A DNA stretch of 7,618 nucleotides from JAVBPB01 sp031549965 (GTDB lineage Bacteria > Bacillota > Clostridia > Lachnospirales > Lachnospiraceae). Both the position numbers and the translations under genes were made by a program. The stretch spans positions 1 to 7,618 of the forward strand of contig JAVBPB010000130.1 of assembly GCA_031549965.1 (NCBI GenBank). The letters run 5' to 3'. The notes below the pieces were generated by a model. That model was not told the DNA's origin and made no database searches. It worked only from the letters and a program-made list of their open reading frames with translations. The stretch's first letter is position 1. The number at the start of each line of letters is the position of its first letter. Positions 1 through 5,297 of this stretch are shown piece after piece.

Positions 1-71
1 TTTACTCCAATATGGCACCATTACATCTAATACATAATCAATTCCACCGTCTATTATTAAGTTGCTCATAT
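1..71. repeat. Direct repeat, copy 1 (hydrolase C-terminal segment)
   Basis: This is identical to 7014-7084 except for one base (C at 45, T at 7058). It encodes MSNLIIDGGIDYVLDVMVPY and the residues after it on the minus strand. Similarity ends abruptly at 72, at the chimeric join in hydrolase D. It may extend to the left beyond the window. Confidence 0.95.
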
Positions 72-277
72 CTTCTTTAGTTTGAAAAACTGGGTATTCT
101 TCTTTTCCATTTTTTATTTTTTTATTTAATTCTAACCCCCCACCCTCGAACATAAATGCTATTACTTCTTTTACAGTATAATAAGTACTTTTTACATTTG
201 GATCTTTACTTAATAAAACCATCTAAATAAATTAGGTTATTAAGAAGTAATAATTGGCTATAATCTAATTTTGCCAT
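1..277 (-). pseudogene. Mbeg1-like hydrolase copy D: N-terminus fused to a distant C-terminus, frameshifted, runs off the window
   Basis: The gene starts with ATG at 277-275, behind a GGAGG site formed by the last codons of the upstream lipoprotein; its start lies one base after that stop. It reads MAKLDYSQLLLLNNLIYLDG and then hits TAA at 208-206. The homologous continuation is in another frame (222-1), giving SKDPNVKSTYYTVKEVIAFM and then KEEYPVFQTKED. This matches hydrolase A (TVEQVINFM, KEEYPVIQTKEG). Removing one A near 210 would restore the frame. After QTKED the protein jumps directly to MSNLIIDGGIDYVLDVMVPY, which belongs near the C-terminus of the hydrolase at 7618-6942. The whole catalytic core, including the GHSKGG nucleophile, is missing. 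The product cannot be an active esterase. A second ATG at 222 has no ribosome-binding site and a TAG directly in front of it, so I do not treat it as a real start. The family assignment (Mbeg1-like/DUF2974 alpha/beta hydrolase) rests on the paralogues in the window. Confidence 0.8.
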
Positions 278-278
278 T

Positions 279-1130
279 TTAATTTTCCTCCAAAATTTTT
301 ATTTCTAAATTTTTTGTTTCATTTTCAGATACAAAAGCATAATATCTGGGATTTTTTTTATTTTTTTCAAATATAAAGTATTCCTTTTGCCCTTCATCGT
401 CAAATTTTATTTTATTAATATTTTCTTTAAAAAAATCATACTTATCATTTTTAACAACATAAATTAATATTTGACAACATAAATTATGTTCTTTCATAAT
501 TTGAGCAAAATTCTCAACAATACTTTTTGTTTCAATACCTTTCAGTGCAGATTCTTTTATATAAATAGTAATAATTGGTGAAAAAATCAAAATGTTATTT
601 TTTTGATATATTTCATTTACTTCTGTATCTTTATTATATCTATCTTAACAGGGATTATTTGATTTTGTATCTACAGATAAGTAAAATTCATCTATAATTG
701 TTAATGCTAAATTATTTACATATTCAAAATATTTATCATGTATTAAAATTCCAAAAAAAGCATCATGCATTTCATATTTTTTTAACTTTTTTAAGTAATA
801 TCCTGTTACTACAAACAAATCATTTTCTTTACTTCCATTTTTAGGATATACCCAAAATTCATCATGTAACTTTAAAATTTCACTTGGAGCATATGAAACT
901 CCTTCAAATTCTTCTTCATATTTATCTTCTAGGTATTTTAACACTATTTCTTTTTTTTCATCCATTGTATAGTGATGAACCTTAGAGCATCCATTTAGCA
1001 GTATTATTGCTAATACCAAAATACATGTTAATAATTTTTTTAAACTGATATTGATACTTGCATTAGTAATCCAATTTAAATATTTTAAATTATTAAGTAA
1101 TAATAGTTGATTTACATTTAATTCTGCCAT
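279..1130 (-). pseudogene. Lipoprotein copy C: hydrolase leader fused to a lipoprotein, interrupted by one in-frame TAA
   Basis: The start chosen is ATG 1130-1128, because GGGAGG lies seven bases upstream. An in-frame ATG at 1145 lies inside that ribosome-binding site and is unlikely. The first 20 residues (MAELNVNQLLLLNNLKYLNW) are the N-terminus of the Mbeg1-like hydrolase. They run in frame into a lipoprotein signal (KKLLTCILVLAIILLNGC, lipobox LNGC, Cys at residue 48). The mature domain follows: MDEKKEIVLKYLEDKY, GVSYAPSEILKLHDEFWVYP, KKYEMHDAFFGILIHDKYF. At DTKSNNPC the frame meets TAA (647-645). The same frame then continues without a break, from DRYNKDTEVNEIYQ to KNLEIKILEEN and TAA at 281-279. 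Copy B has AAG (Lys) where this TAA sits, so one nonsense codon splits an otherwise intact gene of about 283 codons into a 161-aa lipoprotein and an unexpressed 3' half. Homology to lipoprotein A covers the full mature length. The short product could still be made and anchored. Its function is unknown; by context it may have been an immunity-type lipoprotein. Confidence 0.82.
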
Positions 1131-1721
1131 TAATTTTCCTCCCATATATCAAATTTCAAATTTTATGTTTCATTGTCTTCGTAAATTACTAATTTGTAAT
1201 ATGGTGCACTTTTATCATTTTCGTATAAAAAATTATCATGATAATTTTTTACTTTCAATTTTAATTTTATTATTTTTAAGAAAATCATACTTATCATTAT
1301 ATATTATGCCAAGTGATATGGAACAAACTAAATTATTCTCTTTCATAATTTTCGTAATTTCAAGTAAAACTTCATCTGCATTTCTATTTGAATCGAAGAC
1401 TGTTTTGCATAAATGTAAACAAATCTTTATTATATCTGTCCTTACAGGGATTATATGATTTTGTATCTACTGATATATAAAATTCATCAATAACTGTTTT
1501 CACCAAATCATTTACATATTCAAGATATTTATCATGAATTAATATTCCAAAATATGCATCATGCATTTCATATTTTTTTAACTTTCCTCTCCATATTTTT
1601 CTTCCAAATATTTCAATACCATTTCTTTTTTTCATCCATAGTATAGTATGTTGTTTTTGAGCATCCACTTAGACCTAAGATATACTAATACAAATGCAAA
1701 TTATGTTGGTTTGATTTTCAA
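1130..1721 (-). pseudogene. Lipoprotein copy B: heavily decayed pseudogene
   Basis: The intact-looking start is TTG 1721-1719 behind GGAGG at 1733-1729, as in lipoprotein A. After LKIKPT comes a TAA, and the signal peptide is then shifted by about two bases before the lipobox stretch LSGCSKTTYYTMDEKK. A poly-A tract at 1626-1632 is one A short, which shifts the frame again. Roughly 40 codons are deleted (those matching FDGVSYAPSEVLKQHDEFWV in copy A), and the gene resumes at LKKYEMHDAYFGILIHDKY and continues to DTKSYNPCKDRYNKD. A second deletion removes about 16 codons. Further one-base shifts scatter FVYIYAKQSS, ADEVLLEITKIMKENNL, YENDKSAPYYKLVIYE and a final IWEEN over different frames. Its stop (TAA 1132-1130) overlaps the ATG of the next gene as TAATG. 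No functional protein can be made. Its value is as a third, independently decayed copy of the lipoprotein family. Confidence 0.82.
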
Positions 1722-1810
1722 TACTTTTCCTCCTTCTTAATTATTTATTACCTTATATAACATTGAATTAATTTGTTTAATTAAATCATAACAAAATCTC
1801 CTTTATCTTA

Positions 1811-2204
1811 CTAATACCTATAAAGACATAAAATTGTTCTAATATTATGCCATTCTGATGCGTTGCTTGTTCCACGGAATACTACTGTTGCGTCGCAATA
1901 TTTATCTACAAAGCAGGCTACACGCATTCCACTTCGTTGAATGTCTGAATTATCTACTCCATTGGTGATCTTAGGACTCATAAGAATATCATCATTTTGA
2001 ATATTTGTCAGAATTTGAATCCACCCTTCTTTAGTTTGAATAACAGGGTATTCTTCTTTTTCATTTATACTTTTTTCGAAACCATTCTTCTTTAGCATAA
2101 AATTAATTACTTGCTCGACTGTATTAAATTCTTCTTCAACATTCTCTATTCCAATAATCCATTTAAATATATTAAATTATTAAGCAGTAATAATTGATTG
2201 TTTT
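1811..2204 (-). pseudogene. Mbeg1-like hydrolase copy A: N-terminal fragment without start codon
   Basis: Directly after the stop of lipoprotein A, the frame 2202-2149 reads NNQLLLLNNLIYLNGLLE then TAG. This is the conserved hydrolase N-terminus, but its ATG and first codons are gone, although the GGAGG site inside the lipoprotein's WEEE codons survives. The continuation lies in another frame (about 2160 to 1811), IENVEEEFNTVEQVINFM and onward, consistent with one base lost near 2160. It extends into SGMRVACFVDKYCDATVVFRGTSNASEWHN. The VVFRGT...EWHN segment is the oxyanion/early-strand signature of Mbeg1-like (DUF2974) and class-3-lipase-like alpha/beta hydrolases. The protein then ends as IRTILCLYRY, well before the nucleophile motif. 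Translation from the internal ATG at 2098 would give 95 aa, but that ATG has no ribosome-binding site. The fragment is therefore inactive. The downstream 89 bases up to lipoprotein B hold no gene. Confidence 0.8.
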
Positions 2205-2972
2205 TTATTCTTCCTCCCAAATATCAATTTCTAAATTATTATTATTTTCGTATACTAATGATTTATAGTAAGGTGATTTTCTATCCTTTTCATATACATA
2301 ATATTCTTTTCTATTATCATCATTAATTTTTATTTTACTAATATTATTAACAAAATAGTCATATTTATAATCGAATACTACCACCAAAGTAATTATAGAT
2401 TCTAAATTATTATCTTTCATAGTTTCCGTAATTTCTTTAACAATATTATCTATATTTTTATCTTTAACAGAAGATTGTTTAATATAAATATGAACATATG
2501 GATAAATACCTCTTAATTCATTTTTTAAATATAAATCTTTTATTTCTGTTTCTTTTGTATATCTATCAGTATAAGGGTTATCAGATTTTGTATCAACTGT
2601 TATATAAAATTCATCAATTACTGCATGAACTAGAGCATTAACATATTTAAGATATTCATCATGTATTAATATTCCAAAATACGCATCATGCATTACATAT
2701 TTTTTTAATTCTTTTGAATAAGAACCTGTAACAATAAACACATCATTTTTTTTATTTCCATTTTGGGGATATACCCAAAATTCATCATGTTGTTTTAATA
2801 CTTCACTTGGTGCATATGAAACCCCATCAAATTTTTCTCCATATTTTTTCTCCAAATATTCTAATACCATTTGCTTTTTTTCATCAATTGAATAGGATGG
2901 TTCTTTTGAACATCCATTTAATCCACAAATCATTACTAATATAAGAGCAAAATATATTAATCTAATTTTCAA
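2205..2972 (-). CDS. Intact lipoprotein A, putative partner (immunity-like) of the Mbeg1-like hydrolase
   Basis: This 255-aa protein starts at TTG 2972-2970 with AAAAAGGAGG seven bases upstream. The signal peptide is MKIRLIYFALILVMICGLNG followed by Cys21 (lipobox LNGC), so the mature protein should be lipid-anchored on the outer face of the membrane. The first mature domain (about 28-135) contains DEKKQMVLEYLEKKYGEKF, SYAPSEVLKQHDEFWVYP, DVFIVTGSYSKE and VMHDAYFGILIHDEYLKYV. The helix followed by beta-strand pattern is reminiscent of cystatin-like Firmicute lipoproteins (my inference). The second half (about 150-255) contains YVHIYIKQSS, IVKEITETMKDNNL, DYKYDYFVNNI and ends EIDIWEEE. Copies B and C show the same layout. 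The last codons encode the ribosome-binding site of a following hydrolase gene, which argues for a co-expressed pair. A perfect palindrome lies just upstream at 2990-3004. I know no enzymatic motif in it. An immunity or chaperone role for a secreted lipase is the most natural reading, but it is unproven. Confidence 0.85.
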   Translation of the reverse strand: MKIRLIYFALILVMICGLNGCSKEPSYSIDEKKQMVLEYLEKKYGEKFDGVSYAPSEVLKQHDEFWVYPQNGNKKNDVFIVTGSYSKELKKYVMHDAYFGILIHDEYLKYVNALVHAVIDEFYITVDTKSDNPYTDRYTKETEIKDLYLKNELRGIYPYVHIYIKQSSVKDKNIDNIVKEITETMKDNNLESIITLVVVFDYKYDYFVNNISKIKINDDNRKEYYVYEKDRKSPYYKSLVYENNNNLEIDIWEEE

Positions 2973-2989
2973 TTATTATCCTCCTTTTT

Positions 2990-3004
2990 AATTGTACTAC
3001 AATT
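2990..3004. promoter_or_regulatory. Perfect palindrome upstream of lipoprotein A (operator candidate)
   Basis: AATTGTA-C-TACAATT has seven-base arms around a single central base. It sits immediately upstream of the AAAAAGGAGG ribosome-binding site of lipoprotein A. An odd-centred AT-rich palindrome in this place could bind a dimeric repressor, or fold into a small RNA hairpin that masks the ribosome-binding site. No convincing -35/-10 pair is visible around it, and AT-rich DNA yields palindromes by chance, so confidence is low. Confidence 0.3.
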
Positions 3005-3061
3005 AATATATTCCTAAATTAAACATAATTTTGTAAATATATTTTTAAAAATAATTTATAG

Positions 3062-4012
3062 TTAATTATATGCTTGTAATAATATAGGATTGTTTCCCTC
3101 AGTTCCCACATAATTTTTTCCATTAAATTATTCCAACACCACAAGTTCTCTGGCATCAAAATTACCTCCCCTGCTGTTTGCACTAATTGTATCTGCGTTT
3201 GCCCATTTATATAATATTCCTTCTATATAAAAGGCGTTTGATTTTGGCTCAAAAACACAAGCGAGCAATTACTGTTTTAGGTGCTGTATTTACCCATTGA
3301 ATAAATTTTCGTTTTTCTTTACTAATTTCTACAATAAAATTTTCTACTAAATTTTTTAATATGCCTGTCTCATCATTTACCATAGATGTGTGTAATGAAT
3401 ATATTTTGCCAAAGCTTCTTATATTGGGTAGTAATTTTATTTCTTCTGAAATATTAACATTACTCTTATCAACTGTATCAAGTAAATCTACCGATACCCA
3501 TAATTCTCCTATTGAACCTACCGAACCATTTTTATACACAAATGTAGCAACATTTCCAATCCTTGCTTCTGTTCCTGTTTCAATTGGTTCATTTTTATAG
3601 TTTAGATTTATTCCGGCTATTCCAAAATCAGACAAATGTTTTAATTCGCCTTCACCTGTTATTCCATCGCCATTACTATCAACCCATAAAAGAAGTTGAT
3701 TAAATATATCGTCATTTTCATCTATTATTCCATCACCATTTGAATCATATTGTGCAAGTGCCATACCCCATCTGCTTTACCAAATGGGTTTACTGTAATT
3801 ACATTTTCTTTTGCATTTTTTAACATTACGTTTGGGTAAACGAAAACGTCAAATGCTAGTATTTCAGTGTTTCCTTCAAAGGCATAGGGTAGGCGGTTGC
3901 CTTCGGAGTCTGTAATACCGCTCATAAAAGCTTCTGTATTATTTGCACCAATAATATTATCAAGAGCTTCGAGAAAATCTCCGTTCCTCCATAGTTTTCC
4001 AGCCGCCGTATC
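3062..4012 (-). pseudogene. Broken C-terminal part of a large RTX/EF-hand calcium-binding protein
   Basis: Three frames carry consecutive pieces. Piece 1 (4012 to about 3768) begins right after a stop codon: DTAAGKLWRNGDFLEALDNI, MSGITDSEGNRLPYAFEGN, NPFGKADGVW. Piece 2 (about 3764-3252) reads MALAQYDSNGDGIIDENDD and WVDSNGDGITGEGEL, two DxNxDG calcium loops. It continues to IRSFGKIYSLHTSMVNDETG, typical of the C-terminal region of clostridial hemolysin-type calcium-binding proteins, then loses frame. Piece 3 (3250-3062) reads EGILYKWANADTISANSRGG and DARELVVLE, then TAA at 3130-3128, then FNGKNYVGTEGNNPILLQAYN and its own stop. That last stretch is the usual end of such proteins. One lost G near 3768 would join pieces 1 and 2. 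The junction between pieces 2 and 3 holds about 75 bases that match nothing I recognise. The fragment lacks any start or export signal. The ATG at 3764 lies inside a calcium-binding segment without a ribosome-binding site, so a true 171-aa protein is unlikely. Piece 1 looks somewhat richer in GC than its neighbours. Confidence 0.75.
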
Positions 4013-4240
4013 TTATATATATCCATATTGAGTACTGTTTTTACTAATATTATCTACAATTAGCCACGCACGATATTTTCCAATATCTCCACTATATGGG
4101 ATTATATTTTTGCCATTAGGTATTTTAAACATCTCAAGGCTATCCATCTTATCATATAAAGCCTTTACAAATTCAACAGAATCTCCTTTTGGAGCTTCAG
4201 TTTCTATACACTCAAGGAGTTGTTTTATTTTATCTTCCAT
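4013..4240 (-). CDS. Small 75-aa protein of unknown function, coupled to the upstream gene
   Basis: The start chosen is ATG 4240-4238 (MEDKIKQLLECIETEAPKGD). It is preceded by AGGGTGG within the end of the upstream gene and overlaps that gene's last codons by 11 bases. An earlier in-frame ATG at 4288 lies inside the upstream gene and has no ribosome-binding site. The protein is acidic at its N-terminus, helix-rich (SVEFVKALYDKMDSLEMF), then has a short C-terminal stretch (DIGKYRAWLIVDNISKN) and ends STQYGYI. It has no signal peptide or membrane segment. I do not recognise the family. The overlap implies translational coupling with the 155-aa gene, and a second, degraded version of the same junction lies at 4764-4827, so the two genes move together. 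Its TAA is followed in the same frame by the RTX fragment, so a chimeric 3' end cannot be excluded. An orphan immunity protein is one possibility, from context only. Confidence 0.6.
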   Translation of the reverse strand: MEDKIKQLLECIETEAPKGDSVEFVKALYDKMDSLEMFKIPNGKNIIPYSGDIGKYRAWLIVDNISKNSTQYGYI

Positions 4241-4697
4241 ATATCCACCCTGTCTTTCCTCCAAATTTTGGTTCTGTAATATTTTCAATTCTAAAACTGT
4301 TAAGTTTCCACTTTAATCCTCCTAAACCATATGACTCAAAAGCTTCCGTTATTAGTTTGATTAATTCTTCTTTTTTATATTTCCAATTCTCAGGAGCATA
4401 TATTCTATCTAATATCCATATTACCTCTCCACCTGTCTCTTTTGTGCCTGATTTTTTTTTATAAGCTTCGATACAGCAAAGTTCATCATTCCAAATAAAT
4501 GCAAATATTTCTGGAAGAACATCAATTCCAGGTATTCCTCTACCCCCCAATGAAACAAGTCTTATATCACGTTCTTTATCATGTACTTCTGTAAAAAAAC
4601 TTGCCTCATAGCAATGTGAAAATGGATCTTGGGGTATATGCTTCTTTCTTAGTATTTCCTGTTCTTCTTCTGATAATCTACCTTTTACAAATGACAT
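4230..4697 (-). CDS. 155-aa cytosolic protein of unknown function (possible orphan immunity protein)
   Basis: ATG 4697-4695 has an excellent ribosome-binding site, AAGGAGG, a few bases upstream, so the start is secure. The protein begins MSFVKGRLSEEEQEILRKK. Its middle part is strand-rich (RDIRLVSLGGRGIPGIDVL, EIFAFIWNDELCCIEAYKK, EVIWILDRIYAPENWKYKK), followed by a helix (EELIKLITEAFESYGLGG) and the tail TEPKFGGKTGWIYGR. There is no signal sequence, transmembrane segment or catalytic motif that I can name. It overlaps the next gene by 11 bases, forming a two-gene cassette. A decayed 3' end of a paralogue lies just upstream (4764-4827), showing that this cassette has been duplicated. Small soluble proteins in duplicated, overlapping cassettes beside toxin-like fragments are often immunity proteins. 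Here that is only contextual inference. A c-di-GMP riboswitch lies about 220 bases upstream on the same strand. Confidence 0.75.
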   Translation of the reverse strand: MSFVKGRLSEEEQEILRKKHIPQDPFSHCYEASFFTEVHDKERDIRLVSLGGRGIPGIDVLPEIFAFIWNDELCCIEAYKKKSGTKETGGEVIWILDRIYAPENWKYKKEELIKLITEAFESYGLGGLKWKLNSFRIENITEPKFGGKTGWIYGR

Positions 4698-4763
4698 ATT
4701 ATTCTCCTCCTTGTATAATTCTATTTTTTATATCTAATCTTTCATTTATTCAATGTTCTTAAT

Positions 4764-4878
4764 TCAAGTAGTCACCTTATCCTCCATATATTCACCCTGT
4801 ATTTCTTTTAAATATTCATTCAGTAACAAATGGTATTTTTATTACTACTGGCCTACTGCTATCCAAGCCTATATGCAT
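4764..4878 (-). pseudogene. Remnant of a second copy of the 155-aa/75-aa gene junction
   Basis: From about 4827 to 4777 the minus strand resembles the end of the 155-aa gene. VTE-stop-IFKRNTG-stop-IYGG-stop aligns with ITEPKFGGKTGWIYGR-stop, and the DNA is roughly 80% alike over about 56 bases by eye. The overlapping next start is also kept: ATG 4787-4785 gives MEDKVTT then TGA, against MEDKIKQ in the intact 75-aa gene. Two in-frame TGA codons and the short downstream frame show it is dead. Upstream of the homology is a 20-codon frame starting ATG 4878 (MHIGLDSSRPVVIKIPFVTE then TGA), which may be the joined beginning of another gene. It lacks a clear ribosome-binding site. It is the first readable frame below the riboswitch. 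Confidence 0.6.
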
Positions 4879-4911
4879 CTATATTTATAAAATAAATAAA
4901 ACTGTTAAAAC

Positions 4912-4967
4912 AAAAAAATTGCAACAACATAAGCAAATCATTAATAATGCTCATTATTATTGCAACC
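4912..4967 (-). terminator. Possible riboswitch-controlled intrinsic terminator
   Basis: GGTTGCAA (4967-4960), which is also the 3' edge of the aptamer, can pair with TTGCAATT (4924-4917), two of the pairs being G-U. The enclosed stretch holds a perfect hairpin, TAATAATG-AG-CATTATTA (4959-4942). A run of seven T follows at 4918-4912. If correct, ligand binding would keep GGTTGC in the aptamer and prevent termination (an ON switch). The stem is AT-rich and weak, so this is a structural inference. Confidence 0.4.
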
Positions 4968-5080
4968 GAACTACCTTTAGATTTTATTTACAAAAAATCT
5001 TATCCTATATTTTTGTAAATAAGTACTCCAATTAGGCTTCTAGCTTTGCGTCCTTATTTTTCAATAAGTTTGCCCTTTAA
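4960..5080 (-). ncRNA. c-di-GMP-I (GEMM) riboswitch aptamer with enlarged P3
   Basis: The conserved core of the class I cyclic di-GMP riboswitch is visible in order on the minus strand. GGGCAAAC is at 5075-5068. Next is a hairpin CTTATT-GAAA-AATAAG with a GNRA tetraloop, then GACGCAAAGC (5052-5043) and GCCTAA (5037-5032). Finally come TAAAGG and GGTAGTTCGGTTGC (about 4976-4962), resembling the usual GGTAG...GGTTxC 3' part. CCTAA with TAAAGG sits where the tetraloop receptor should be. The AGGGC context keeps the G that in known aptamers favours c-di-GMP over cGAMP. P3 is unusually long: TTATTTACAAAAA (5022-5010) pairs perfectly with TTTTTGTAAATAA (4996-4984) around a 13-base loop. The closing P1 helix is not obvious, so the element may be partly decayed. 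It precedes the remnant at 4878 and the 155/75-aa genes. The about 110 bases between it and the IS hold no gene and no strong promoter. Confidence 0.78.
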
Positions 5081-5216
5081 ACTATTTTATAGTTAAACAT
5101 CAACAAGACATGTTATCATTACCATGTATTTAATAAATAATAAAATACACCTTTTTCTATAAAAATACCATATTTTTCAAATTTTGTAAATATAATTTTA
5201 ATAATTTATATTTATA

Positions 5217-5265
5217 ACTCAAACTTCGCACATAAATTTTATCTATGCACCTTGAAAATTCAATA
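5217..5265 (+). repeat. IS terminal inverted repeat, left end
   Basis: Two conserved blocks, 5217-5231 (ACTCAAACTTCGCAC) and 5243-5265, match the reverse complement of the right end exactly. They are separated by 11 unmatched bases (12 at the right end). The two-block design suggests two transposase contact sites on each end. Confidence 0.9.
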
Positions 5266-5297
5266 CCCGCAGTGATTCAGTTATCAATGTTCTGTCT

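Noticed and set aside
1143..1145. ATG at 1145 as the start of the lipoprotein C fusion
   Set aside because: It is part of the ATATGGGAGG ribosome-binding region and itself lacks an upstream site. The ATG at 1130 is correctly spaced.
1165..1458. Open frame on the plus strand
   Set aside because: It lies opposite the decayed lipoprotein B. It has no ribosome-binding site and low-complexity hydrophobic content typical of the antisense of AT-rich coding DNA.
200..2165. Programmed ribosomal frameshifting in the hydrolase copies
   Set aside because: The two copies need shifts of opposite direction and share no slippery heptamer, and both have other lesions.
645..3130. Stop-codon reassignment suggested by in-frame TAA codons
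   Set aside because: Intact genes here (lipoprotein A, transposase, 155-aa gene) end normally at TAA or another stop, and the damaged genes carry frameshifts as well.
4286..4288. ATG at 4288 as the start of the 75-aa gene
   Set aside because: It is buried in the 155-aa gene without a ribosome-binding site. The ATG at 4240 has AGGGTGG upstream and a paralogous counterpart at 4787.
4700..4740. Possible promoter (TTGAAT...TATAAA) before the 155-aa gene
   Set aside because: The spacer is only about 15 bases and the region is AT-rich, so the match is weak.
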